A DNA stretch of 64,000 nucleotides. Origin: Cyathus striatus (lineage: Eukaryota > Basidiomycota > Agaricomycetes > Agaricales > Nidulariaceae). A program made the position numbers and the translations under genes. The stretch lies in the NCBI GenBank assembly GCA_025738555.1, contig JAOVFP010000004.1, forward strand, positions 5,890,001-5,954,000, in the 5' to 3' direction. This document shows, one piece after another, positions 34,864 to 45,926 of this stretch (its first letter is position 1; each line of letters opens with the position of its first letter). The notes under the pieces were generated by a model. The model saw only the letters and a program-made list of their open reading frames with translations, did no database searches and was not told the origin of the DNA.

Positions 34864-36006
34864 ATGACTACATCGCCGTATACACCTTATGCGCCTCTAT
34901 CGGGTATCCCTGTCGCTGCGTCTCCCTCGCCGCCGGCTCCACAGGGGGGATTCAAGGGCCTCCGTTCCTTTTTGCCTTTTGCCAAATATACCACTACCCC
35001 CTCGCAGTCGCTGGGTACTAGCAATGCAGTGGGAGGGGCACCAGTTACACCAGCCAAAGGGGGAGGATTCGGATTCGGCAGTGTCAGGTGGTCGATGCAG
35101 AAGGAACGCGAGAGGAAAGGAGAGGGAAAGAGAGGGAAAGAGAGAGGGTGTTACCTGTCTCCCTTTCGCAGCATTTGCCGAAACCGCAACCACAACCCCC
35201 TACACGTCGCCTCCTGTTGATACGACAGTCATCACTCACTTCTTCAAAAATGGTGCACAAAACACCTGCCACCTATGACACACACTACGCACTCGACGGG
35301 TGGCCATTCAGAACTTTCCTGATAGTCGTCGACTCGTATATCGTGATACCGGTTGTCCTTCCTTCACTGGAGTCAGCGAACAACTCTGTCCAAACCCAAA
35401 TCCCAGCGCTCCGTCAGTGTGCGACCCACCCCCTTCAGCATCCCCCAACCCCTTCCTTAAAACGCGAACCTTCCTTCGTACATATCCTCTCCCACACATT
35501 ATACAAATAGCTAATCACGATCGACACAGGACTTCAGCACATTCTCATTTGACAGCAGCATCACATCCTCACCTACCGTGGGGCGGCACTTCGACACCTG
35601 TGATCCGCTCTCCCTGCCCGCCGGCACGAGTCCCTTCGATCAATGCCAGTCCATCGTAGATTCATACACTCTTTCAATCAACACTACATTCCCTAATACC
35701 TGGACCAACTCCCCCTCCCCAACCTACGACGCATTCAGCCCTTTCAACTCTCACCCCCTCGATAAAGAATCACCACTCCCATTGCCCACATACGACACAT
35801 TCACCCCCTACACCGACTCCTTTTCCACCATGGAAAAACCCCTTGTTGATTACTCACAGTTCCCTATCTACCACCACCACCAAGGCATGGGCGAGAGCCA
35901 GCTCATGTCCCATGCCGATTTTGACGCATCCCAGTTCGCCTTGCAGCATATTCCTATTGCCGAACTTGATTTGGATTTCGCCAGGTTCTTGGGTGGGCAG
36001 TATTAG
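34864..36006 (+). other. Rearranged, possibly captured coding segments at right end of transposon
   Basis: Two coding-like stretches. One (34864 to about 35100) is Pro/Gly-rich with GGFKGLRSFLPFAKYTT and GGGFGFGSVRWSMQKERER. The other (35578-36006) is Ser/Pro/Tyr-rich and ends with a well-formed acidic tail (FALQHIPIAELDLDFARFLG). Between them lies an inverted relative of the left subterminal unit (35225-35390). The pieces resemble fragments of host regulatory proteins but I cannot name a family. They could be captured exons or a decayed third gene. Confidence 0.4.
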
Positions 36007-36115
36007 ACGCCCTCCCACTCCACTGTATCTCTATCCTATTATCCATTCAATAGGTTCTTCAAGAACCTCCTTCGTTCATTGTTATACACCATCTTGCACT
36101 TGACTTATAGTTTCC

Positions 36116-36541
36116 TTACTTAATAATATGAGTTATGGCATAGTGCGGGCGGCTGGGAAAATGTGCGACGAGTGATAGGGCCTTGTATATTTTTAGCTTC
36201 ATGTAATGTTGGGTCACGGTATACTACGGAATATATTTTAATAGTCAAACTTGAATTCAATTTAAGTCACATTATTAACTTAAAAATAATCATAGAGAAA
36301 AGTTGCGTGAAAAAAGAAAAAGTTGCGCAGAGAAAAAAAAAAGTTGCGCAAAAAAAAAAAAGTTGCGCTGCCAGAAAAAAGTTGCGCTGCTAGAAAAAAA
36401 GTTGCGCTGAAAAAAAGTTGCGGCCTCGTGCAAAAAGTTGCGGCCTCGTGTAAAAAGTTGCGCCGAATAATCACCCGAAAAAGTTGCGGCACCCTCAAAA
36501 AAAGTTGCGCGGCACAATAAATGTGCACTTTGACCGCCATA
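36116..36541 (-). repeat. Right terminal inverted repeat
   Basis: 426 bp, the reverse complement of 26671-27096. The few differences include transitions at CpG-type sites (for example CGCCCGC here, read on the minus strand, against CGCCTGC on the left). Ends CCATA next to CTAAAG. Confidence 0.93.
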
Positions 36542-36571
36542 CTAAAGCAATTCATGAGGTTAGGTAAAATG

Positions 36572-36870
36572 TGCCACACGAATGGCCGACAACAAAAGGG
36601 AGGTCCGGGTTTATTGTGGTTTATTGTTTTACTTGTTGCGCTGAAGCGCCTTTTCCAGCGATCACAACAATTACCTAAAGGAGACACAACGTCTCCAATG
36701 CCCACAAGCAACGTTGAACGTTGAGCGACGGAGAGATACTACTCATTCAACAAGGCATCTAGAAGCCTTGTATAACTCGGCCTTGTTATCACTACTTATA
36801 AATTGGTTCAGGAAATGCCATACTGTATTATAGCACAACACTTTACTTGAAACCTCCCAGGTATGGGTCT
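36572..36870 (+). promoter_or_regulatory. Promoter-region copy B of the duplicated segment
   Basis: Second copy of the segment at 25195-25494. It contains a TATA-like CTTATAAATTGG and ends CCCAGGTATGGGTC. GTATGG at 36861 fits a 5'UTR intron donor; an acceptor at 36994 (CACATAG) would place the ATG of the next gene 20 nt downstream. Confidence 0.6.
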
Positions 36871-37014
36871 ACGTTACACGACCATCCCACAGTGTTCTAA
36901 TTGTTCAAACATTCATCAGTTACCATTTCCTAACAAATTTATATTCTTCACACAATTACAATAGTATGTCTTTTTGTGAAGTCTCGTCACATAGCAACTA
37001 ATAAGCCCTAGAAC

Positions 37015-38644
37015 ATGAATACGAAATCAGGTCGCTTCACCAACGTACTACGAACTATTTACCCGGCATGGACACACAATTATGTCTCCCAGCGCCATCA
37101 GCCGAATGATACGACCCAGACTACAAGGAAAAAGTCGATGAATTTCAACCGACTGCGTTCGGGGTTCAAATCAGCTTTACGACACGTCAAACCACACATG
37201 TTTCAACGCATCAACGTTCACCAAAGATTCCCTGTAACAAACACAATGACTAAGTGCTGGACATTAGACCCGGCACCCAAACTTCAAGATCGCATGCAAC
37301 ATCAGGAGTTGATCCGTGCACCATTGTTACTTCCGATACCTCTTCCTGATGTACCAGATGGTGAGTTTTGCGATGTCCCAATTCTTATATCGTCTCTCAA
37401 ACTTCAATTGTGTAGGGATCGAACTTGCTGACACGGCTCTAGTAGCCTCAGGTAACTTGAAATTTTCACTATATGAGCTTGAGAATAATCGCTAACTGTT
37501 TTTCGTGATAGACGATGACATATCTGCAGACACGACTAATTCAAATATCTTAAGCAACGTAAACGAAGGTATGTTCTGGGCTCTGCCGTACACAAGTAAT
37601 CAATTTAAATACTTTTCCTTAGATGATTCCGGATCTCAAATCATACCAACTTTACCTCTTGAACCTAATTCGCTATTGCTAACCGTACCCGATGGTTAGT
37701 TTTACAATTTAACGAGACTCTTCATAATATATTACTAAATGATGATTTATACTATAGATATTAATACCGTTTCTGATGAAACTGAAACCTCTTTGGTCTC
37801 CTTGGATGAGTTTGTCATAGCAGAAGAATGTACGTCAACTAATCCATTTAATCAGTAAAATGCTGATCTATATTTTTGTACAGATAATGATGCACTGGCT
37901 CGTAACATCCCCGAGTCATTAAATATCCTTCAACCAATAGCTGCCACCAGGGCCACAACTAGAGAAGGTAAGCATGAGTTAAGCCACCACTGGCGCAAAT
38001 AGTTAACTTACATGTCTGTAGAATCGGTCTCCTCAAGCAGCCAGGGGAAGCATATCTTTGGTACCATGACAATGCATCAATTGCTGGATGCCATCTATGA
38101 ACACGGACAGACATTGGAGATCATAGATGTCGGAATTAACGCAACTGACCCTGCTAAAATTACGGAACTGGAACCCCGACTAACCAACGAAAGTGCACAA
38201 TTGTCACTCCCCTATCTAAAGTCGTTGAAAGTAGTCTCCTCAGTTCGATTGGAGCCCCTTGGGCCTGTCATTTTCGGAAAATATCTCCGGACACTGGAAC
38301 TCGACCTTTCCAATGACACATTTATACCATCCACACTGGCTATAAATTGGTGCAAACTTCAAATAATAAAATTGCATTGCAACTTAAATATCCGGAACCT
38401 TATGAATGTCCTAAAGGAATTACGCCCTGGATCCTCCTTCGAGTTAATAGGGCATATTCAAGACCAAGCCAATTATCATTTGACGGCCATAGACAAACAG
38501 AATTATATCCTTGAGTTACAATTGAGCACGATACGTGTAGAGTGCCCGAAGAACTACTTGGATTTGATGGATATCATTTGGCGCTCCAAATCCATTACTA
38601 CAGTTGAGCTGAACGGTAATCAATATATAAGGAAGACGAAATAG
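37015..38644 (+). CDS. Hypothetical multi-exon protein with LRR-like C-terminus
   Basis: Start ATG at 37015 (MNTKSGRFTNVLRTIYPAW). The first exon encodes a basic region, then five short exons follow, each about 12-30 codons. Every one is bounded by phase-1 introns, and they start with D or G codons (DDDISADT, DDSGSQIIP, DINTVSDET, DNDALARNIP). The last exon, from about 38023, is long and Leu-rich with regular segments (LRTLELDLSNDTFIPSTLAI, LQIIKLHCNLNIRNLMNVL), like the LRR parts of Agaricomycete F-box proteins, but no F-box is seen. Stop at 38644. Promoter copy B and a likely 5'UTR intron precede it. Function unknown. Confidence 0.6.
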
Positions 38645-39299
38645 TGATGTTATAGGACATTTTAGTTTACTGAAGATTACGCGTACGCTTACAGTTAGTT
38701 TACTTTCGGTTTTGTGTAAGTTGTACTATTGTATATGTGAAATACGACTCGGAGTATGTAAATATTTAATAGAGCTTTAGTTCTGAGTTGAATTATTGAA
38801 TACGACGTAGAGAGCATAACAGGGGGAAGATCGACGAATAGAGCGTATGGAATAGATGCTAGCAGTTGATTTCCTTACCGAGGAATACCCATAGCCTTGC
38901 TCTACAAGGTCCACTCACTACGTATTTCATCACTAAATTTGTGAAGGTCTGATATAGCGGTATGTTTCTCACGAGGTCGACCCAAGATAATGAAGCAGTT
39001 GTACTGGGTTATAAGCTAGTAGTAACGGAACTAACATAATATACAAAAATCGCAATCTCCTTGACATATCACACTATGTGCATCTGTAGTTATGAGATTC
39101 TTGTCAGGTTGGACGCACGTTATAACCGATGATCATTTCATTCATATATTTTACATAACTTACGAGTTATATATATAGTCTCATATCCCGAACGTTGAGA
39201 TAGCAATGTAGCATGTTTCATTCTGCAAAGCCAACACAAAGCAGCTGTGAACAAGCCGTGAATGTGATCAACATGCCGTGGCGGCCGAACCAGACGTAT
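38645..39299. other. Intergenic region
   Basis: AT-rich, no gene or repeat supported. Confidence 0.4.
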
Positions 39300-39578
39300 T
39301 TAGAATTGCCGAAGTATCCGAACACCTGTAAGCTCAACTAACCCCCTCATGCGCACCCTTTTATTCCAAATGCGGACCTTAACGGAATGGACAAAATGTG
39401 GATCATCTGGATGTCTTGGATCACGACTAAGTACTAGTACAAATTGAGTACGATTGGTATGAACACCAGTGAACACCTGTTCAAGTTCCGGCAGGGACCT
39501 ATCCCTCCCAAATCGAAACATGTATAGGCGCATACCTTCATATCCCATACCTCTTAGCATCCCCAATACAGGGATCAC
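39300..39578 (-). CDS. Tentative minus-strand exon of unknown protein
   Basis: An open stretch with MLRGMGYEGMRLYMFRFGRD and RNTQFVLVLSRDPRHPDD-like composition, Arg-rich and uninterrupted, ending ELTGVRILRQF. A plausible acceptor (CTGCTAG) precedes it, but no first exon was found at normal intron spacing. No family recognised. Confidence 0.3.
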   Translation of the reverse strand: MIPVLGMLRGMGYEGMRLYMFRFGRDRSLPELEQVFTGVHTNRTQFVLVLSRDPRHPDDPHFVHSVKVRIWNKRVRMRGLVELTGVRILRQF

Positions 39579-39693
39579 CTAGCAGATACAAAGTGTGACA
39601 TACCTTGGCGGTCTAGCTGCATAAATACTTTGGGCATTCTACTTCCCACTTCTCCACCCAATATCTACTCTCTCGTACAGCATCCTCAATATT

Positions 39694-40096
39694 ATGGAGT
39701 CCCTCCCCATAACTGCAGCTTTATTTGGCCATGCACACATAGTGATACAGGTACGTCGTTGCTGAACCATGTTGAAAACTTGGTAGTATCTGAAGCTGCT
39801 ACATTCCTGGAATCATGCCTAACAGAGCCGCATCCAACCTACTTGGTCTATAACGTTGTAGGAGTTCGAGCGAATGAATTTATACTTATTCTGGGTCGTG
39901 GTCAGTATGTTATTTACACTTCTATTCTTCTGCAATGCTAATTTGTTAATGAGTTCTTCTGATGGGCGCAGGAACTCCAACTTGCCTCGATAATAATATC
40001 ACCACTTTGTACTTCACATTCACCTGTATTTACCCCCGGCTAGTTGCAGATAACTCATATCAAGTATATAGTAGACTAGTACTTGCTTGTATATAA
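39694..40096 (+). CDS. Tentative small three-exon gene
   Basis: ATG at 39694 opens MESLPITAALFGHAHIVIQ, ending at a strong GTACGT donor. After an acceptor near 39830, PHPTYLVYNVVGVRANEF runs to a GTCAGT donor. After a GCAG acceptor near 39971 the frame continues TPTCLDNNITTLYFTFT to a TAA at 40094-40096. About 105 residues. Clean splice sites are the only support; no homologue is recognised. Confidence 0.35.
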
Positions 40097-40731
40097 TAAA
40101 CGTGCTCAATATATCTTATTTTACATTCACATTTGTTCATAACATTATCAAATTATATGAATCATATACTTCCACTCGCAAATTGCAACATACGTACAAC
40201 TGAGCACCAATCTTATAATTCTCTCATCTCGTCAACATCATCTTATAACCTCCTCATAATTGTCTCTAATCCGTACGAAAACGCATGAGCTACCGTACGA
40301 ATTATGAAATTTGATGCTGCTGTACATGGCAGTATCCTGCAGTATCATATGCTGTAAGGTTTATGTCAGCTCATACCACTTACGGTAAATTATACTGCGT
40401 TATAACGGTACACGAGACTCTCCAAAATTTAGTGATGTTGGCTATGGAAGCCGTTGCTATGAGCATATACACGACAAGAACCGAAGAATCGACAAGCCGA
40501 AGAGCCGAATGTCGGATGTCAAATTTCAAATCTTTGAGTTGTATATATTCCCGCACTAAGCCGGTTAGTGAGCGTTACCGTCCCGCGGTCCTTGCGCGGT
40601 CCGGTCACTTATTTCGACGTTATTGTCCTGTACCCCCGATAAGCTATACAATTAGATGCTGCAAACACAGAACGCTAAAAAGCGGTAATACAGAAATCCG
40701 TTACCATAATCCACCAATCCGAAACTTCAAC

Positions 40732-41968
40732 ATGAATGCACCTCTTCCTACCGTCAAGTTCGTGTCGTCATACACTACTAACGATAGTGCTATAGCACTG
40801 GTGCGCGTGCTTCAAGTACCAGTTACCAATTGTAACTTATGCATTGTGTATTTTATAGCGTCGCGGTAGCCCTTTTGATCGGGTACCAACTGAGTTGGTG
40901 CAAGAAATTTTTGATCGCTGTTTTGATTGGGTGCCAAGGGAGCCGTTCTATATTGACGGCGTGGTTAAGTACGGGCAGTACATCACAATGGCGTTGTCAC
41001 AAGTTTGTCAGAGATGGCGTCAAATTTCGCTTTCTATGCCTCATTTGTGGGCGTATATCCGGTTGAAGAACCCGAACACCGTGCAACTGTGGCTTCAACG
41101 ATCGAGGAATGCAAATATCTATGTTGCAGCAATGCCAGCAACAGGTGAATACGATCAAGCTGAATTGGACTCATTTTCCAACATAGCCAACCACGCCGCT
41201 CGATGGAAAGTTGTTGATATCTATACGGAACGGCCCATCTCGGATATTATCACCTCACTAAACATTGAGAGTCGACACTTGGAACTAGTAAAGCTAGACG
41301 CCTCTAGCCTTCCAATCGATTCGAAATTACCACTCACGGATGCTGTGTTCCGCTTCATTTCATCGTCTCCACGCATAGGACACATAAAGTTAAACTCCGT
41401 ATCACTTCCTTCTTTTATGGACAAGGATACATGGTCGCGTCTAACTGTAATCTCACTGAACATCTTTTGTGTTGTTACACCGGATGAAGTCATACAGTGC
41501 CTTTCAATGTGCACATCTGCAGTGGATATAACCTTCTCTAATCGAGGCGTGCTTTCGGATCCCGATACTTCCAACAAAGTTACATTACTTCCGCATCTAT
41601 CCTCATTAAATCTTTCTCTGTGTGCAAATGCAGGAAGATTCCTGCAATATTTTTCCCTTCCCCATCTTACAAAGTTGGACATTGACAATTACGGATCATT
41701 CGATTGCGAAGCACTGGATAGATTTTACGTGCAGTCGAAATGTTACTTAACTAACCTGCTCGTAGATCTCGAAACCGACAGCCTGCATGATGATGCTATC
41801 GGATACTTGCTTCGAGCCCCCTGGATCATTGATATTCAGTGTGTTTCGATTCGTGCAGATTGGATTGCTGACGAGGCTCTTCTTGCACTCCTCCAAAATT
41901 CAGATGCATTTTCTAAAGTGAAAGAAAAGTTGACTCTTCGTAGAGGCTTGATACGTTGGGGTCGCTAA
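40732..41968 (+). CDS. F-box protein with LRR-like C-terminal region
   Basis: Exon 1 (40732-40800, MNAPLPTVKF...) and exon 2 (40859-41968) are joined by a 58-nt intron. Exon 2 opens RRGSPFDRVPTELVQEIFDR, then ITMALSQVCQRWRQISLSMPHLW, a textbook Agaricomycete F-box (Skp1-binding) with the conserved Cys-x-x-Trp and P-LW. The rest is a ~300-residue Leu-rich region ending FSKVKEKLTLRRGLIRWGR. About 390 residues, no lesion. It is the closest intact relative of the truncated fragment at 25495-25761. Probable substrate receptor of an SCF ligase; target unknown. Confidence 0.85.
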
Positions 41969-42162
41969 ATAGGACATATAATGCTCGGAAAGCCGATGTA
42001 ATAGTTGTTTTATCAGCGCCATATTTATAATGACAATAATTTAATACAGAAGAAAAAAAGTGCTGTGTGTTCAATTATCAATGTAACAGCCAGTTAATTT
42101 AAAATTTGGTGAATAATTGTCAAAGATTTACCGCCCACTACTCGTTGGGGTAGACTTGATAA

Positions 42163-42308
42163 TGGTTCATCTCAGGGCTGAATTTGTAGCCAATAGCATT
42201 GGATCAGATAGATTCGACGGTGGGCAGGTAGTGTTGCGCATTGCGGCTTCGTTGAAGTAAATATTGGATAGCATCCGAAATGTGTTCTATCCATCGTTCT
42301 AAGCCCAT
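42163..42308 (+). pseudogene. Relic of an FAD monooxygenase (copy-2-like)
   Basis: The 146 bp align with the central exon of copy 2: GGGCTGAATTTGTAGCCAAT, then GGATCAGA, GTGGGCAGGTAGTGTTGCGC, ATTGCGGCTTCGTTGAAG, and CATCCGAAATGTGTTC against the equivalent VWAGSVAHRGFVEADRIRNVF coding stretch. Gaps and an in-frame stop (TAG in TTTGTAGCC) make it non-coding. No other exons are nearby. Confidence 0.8.
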
Positions 42309-44085
42309 GTTGGTATAAGTCCTTGATGCATCCTGCACCATTCTTAAGTTTTTGCATTCACCAAATGCAATGTTTTTATAATCTTCCATCGAAGTCGCGC
42401 CAGACCGAATGTATGCCCTTGCTCTGAGATAGAATTATAGAAACCGTAGGGGCCAAGATCCCCGCGCTGACGTGTGATGGAACCGGTGGACCACCGGCTG
42501 CTGGGCCTCAGCGGTTGGAGCGTTTAGAATAGCTCTAGTGCATGCAGAATTCCGAGGGGGCGGGCAAAGCACGAAGGCGGGGAATCAAAGTAGTGCTGCC
42601 CGTAGTGTTTGAAGGTGGAGAGGTGGCATAGAAGTTGCGGATGTCACTTCCTAAAGATCTTCCGTTCTACCATAAACGCCGCCTTGCGCGTCTTTCAAGG
42701 AAACCTTCCAGCTGAACAGAGGAAGTGTGGAAAGACGGAGAGCTATGCTGACGCCGTCATGGCTAACTTCCATCGTCACTCCGGACGTGTGTCGAACAAC
42801 CACGAAAGCGATGGTCTAGAAAGTCCCCAAGAAGGAAGGTAGATTCATGGAGAATGCGTGTGCACCAGTAGTCGATGCATCGTTCCTGTCCTAGCGGCTG
42901 CCTCCCCCGAATCAGATATCTCAGTGAAGGTGTGAAGGGTGGACAGAGAGGGCATGAGCCAGATCCAACATAGTGCGTCGATGATGTTGAAGGGCCTAGC
43001 TCGAACTGATAGAGGCGAATGCCGTTTGTATGGTCCGAACAACAATAAGTATAAGCGAATGGGGGGGGGGCGGGGAAACCGGACAAGCACGCAAAGAATG
43101 GCCCCACCGGAGGATAAGTCCATCGTTGACCTGAAATCCTGAGTCCGATATATCTGCCTGCACTGCATCACCTTGCGTCGGCGAGGAGTCGGCAAATGAT
43201 GCTGGCCGGAACCATTCTATACCTTCATGTGGCGAATGGACCAGGACATCAAGGGCACGATGAACTTGAGCTTTAACGTAAGCGAGATTGGTGACAAAGG
43301 CCGCCACCGACGTGCACCAATGAGTGCCTATGGAGCAGAGCGCACCCACAAAAGTCTGACTACGAGCAACCTTAAGCAAGTCTGTAAGCCATATTAGATA
43401 TTTCAAACGTACCATTCAGTGAACCATTATATATTTATAACTTCCACATCTAACTTGAAGCACTGAAGGAAGGGGAATGAAGCGTAAAGTGAATAAAGGG
43501 GAATGAGAGGGATCGGAGAGTTGGAGTCGGAATAAGCGTACGTGTTTGCTCTATGTTGTGGTGTATTTATTTTGAAAGCCTTGTTCCACAAAAACTTCCC
43601 GTGACGCAACAACGAGAAACGCAACTCCGTCCCTTACTAACTGAGTTCCCTTGCCTCCCACTTCCATTTTCCGTCCGATGAGCTCCTTACAATGTTCCTT
43701 CATCACCTCCTAACTCTATCTTAACTTACGTTGAACGCTCATTCTGGTGTAAATCTACCCAAAAGAAGCTTCTATGTTTTCCCACCACGAATCGGGCTTT
43801 GCTGCGTATTCGCTGCGGTCAATTTTAAGTGGCTCTTCCTTTAATTTAGGTGATTATCCACTTCTACATGTAGAAGATCCGTTGTCAATCAGAACCACTT
43901 TAGGTAATATCTGATAAGATCATCACGCTGCGCAGCTTGTATGAACATTGGTATTGACGATCCCCCGTGTTTCGTTGAGGTGGAGATAGTATACACGGAT
44001 ATGCCGGGTGTCTTCGTCGTCACCAAGGTCCAACAGATGCCGAAAGTTTTATTTGAACCTTCTTTTAATCAAAGCATGAATGAGG
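42309..44085. other. Unassigned region, GC-richer block at 42430-43400
   Basis: The block near 42430-43400 is GC-richer than its surroundings and has several overlapping frames. The best is on the minus strand from 43415 (VARSQTFVGALCSIGTHWCT, then TSVAAFVTNLAYVKAQVHRA), which looks protein-like for ~90 codons and then meets a poly-G run (43062-43071). No family recognised; it may be a decayed gene. From 43430 to 44085 only the promoter of monooxygenase 4 is seen. Confidence 0.3.
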
Positions 44086-44092
44086 TATAAAA
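44086..44092 (+). promoter_or_regulatory. TATA box of monooxygenase copy 4
   Basis: TATAAAA, 73 bp before the ATG at 44159. The flanking bases match those of copy 3. Confidence 0.75.
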
Positions 44093-44158
44093 GCTCTGAC
44101 AGTATTAAATAGATGAATAGGAGTTACATTCCGACCATTTTCTTACCCAGCCAAACCA

Positions 44159-45926
44159 ATGGTTATCACAACTTCAGCCGCTAGACCATTTCGTGTTGCC
44201 ATTATGTAAGTCAAGAGTTTATAGCGTTAATATTGGATAAATGATGAACCTTCTTCAACAGTGGTGCTGGCATTGGGGGATTAGCAACAGCAATTGCGTT
44301 GGCACGTCTAATTCCTGAAGGAGCTGTGATGATTGATATATATGAGCAAGCACGAGAAATCAAGGAAATTGGAGCAGGTATTGCATTCTGGACACGCACC
44401 TGGCCGATATTTCAGCGCCTAGGTATTTTCGAAGAGCTAGAAAAGCACCTAGAACAAAAGATAGATAACGAGAAGAGTGAGTATGAGTACTATGGCTCGT
44501 CTCCTCAGTTAAACTAATATGGTGTATGTCAGCTTTGCCTTGGAAGGTTGTAAAAAGCGATAAAGCACAATGGGATGATATATTCGAGTTCTATAAGACC
44601 GGTATGTAGTGTTTTTTTATCTCACATATACAGTAACCGATAACATACAGGGCAATGCATGCATCCAATACACCGCGCAGCAGTGCAGAAAACGATGCTA
44701 GATGCTCTTCCTCCCTCTGTCCAAGTCCACCTTTCCTATTCACTTGTATCGTACGATGAAACTGAGGACCACGTTACTCTGAATTTTGAAGGTCGCCCGT
44801 CACGTGAATGCGATGTTCTTATTGCCGCGGATGGAATCAAATCGTGCGTTAGAGCACAATTTATCGCCACGCGACTTCCGGATCAGCAAGGGTCTATAAA
44901 CCCGGTATGGGGTGGCACAACTGCATATCGAAGCCTTGTCGATGCGGATAAGATTAAACAGAAATTTCCACAACATATTGCGCTGTCGAAGATAATGCTG
45001 GTATGTCTATCATTGTGGTTGTTGCCGATCAATCATGCTATTAAATTGCCTTAGTATGCAGGACAAGGAAAGGTACCACTTGATTTCAATATCTTAAAGC
45101 AATGCACAACTTATAATTGCTGCAGTTCGCTGTTTCTTATCCTATTATGCAAGGCAGATTCGTCGCTTTTTCTGCACTCTCCACTGATTACAGCAAAAAA
45201 GATACGACATTTGATGGTCCAACTTCAAATGAAGCCGATAAAGATTATATTATTTCTCTATTTTCAGGATGGTCAGAGGAATTCCTTGGATTGATAGGAG
45301 TAACTATTTATTTCATAACTCTAGCAATGCCACCTGATTAACATTGTCCTTTAATTAATGCTTTAGAGTGCAGATACGTGTTTTCAGTGGACAATTCAAT
45401 ACTTGAGTCCACTACGAAGCTTTGCAACAGGACGGGTGGTTCTCGTCGGTGATGCGGTAAGTTTATATGCTAAGGAACCACATAGTGCATATAGCTGATT
45501 CGTTGCCATACGTAGGCTCATGCAATGATGCCAACTATGGGATCAGGAGCAGGACAAGCAATCGAGGTAACCATTATCCTTATTGTCTAGAGCTACCCAC
45601 AGTCAATTGAACGATTTTAGGATGCATATATTCTCGCTCAGCTTTTATCGAAAGCTGTAAAAGACAATATTCCGATCCATCATGTCACTGATGCGTACAC
45701 GAAGACACGTCAGCCCCTTGCTAATCTTGTGCTGCAGAAGTCATATGATCTGACTCAACTGATCACCTTCCGTAAACAAGGATATGAAGGAATTGACGAT
45801 GCAGATCAGGAAACGATGAAACGGTTATTTCATCAATTTGCTTTGGACTTCGAGCAATTGTTCGACTGGTGGGAGATGTATCCGGTTGAAGCGGAGGTCG
45901 AGAAAGCACTGAATATGCTGGTGTAG
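44159..45926 (+). CDS. FAD-dependent monooxygenase, salicylate-hydroxylase-like, copy 4
   Basis: Start ATG at 44159 (MVITTSAARPFRVAI). A phase-2 intron leads to IGAGIGGLATAIALARLIP, then IDIYEQAREIKEIGAGIAFW. KVVKSDKAQWDDIFEFYKTG follows, then VQKTMLDALPPSVQVHLSYS. The DG motif is VLIAADGIKSCVRAQF. FAVSYPIMQGRFVAFSAL leads to the second FAD motif FATGRVVLVGDA, joined to AHAMMPTMGSGAGQAIE and DAYILAQLLSKAVKD. The C-terminus PVEAEVEKALNMLV ends at 45926. Exon structure equals copy 3, with all introns GT-AG. The two copies share most residues and their promoters, indicating a fairly recent duplication. Substrate unknown. Confidence 0.92.

Larger units (their letters stand above)
26671..36541. 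mobile_element. 9,871-bp DNA transposon with 426-bp TIRs and 6-bp TSD
   Basis: The ends read TATGGCGGTCAAAGTGCACA inward on each side, and the 6-mer CTAAAG flanks both (26665-26670 and 36542-36547). The TIRs are each 426 bp and nearly identical. Inside are a DDE/integrase-core transposase (29802-31691), a divergent BTB/POZ gene (29600-28560), an accessory gene (31897-34082) and rearranged segments near both ends. The HALWHMDGHHKLIRW motif marks the integrase-like transposases found in mushrooms and fish; the 6-bp TSD and TAT/ATA termini suggest the IS3EU-like group, which is a tentative assignment. This copy is decayed (stops and a lost splice site) although its ends are well preserved. Confidence 0.92.

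Noticed and set aside
26671..36541. Interpretation as an LTR retrotransposon or viral insert
   Set aside because: Ends are inverted, not direct, repeats; the enzyme is a DDE/integrase with HTH, and no reverse transcriptase, protease, capsid or polymerase is present.
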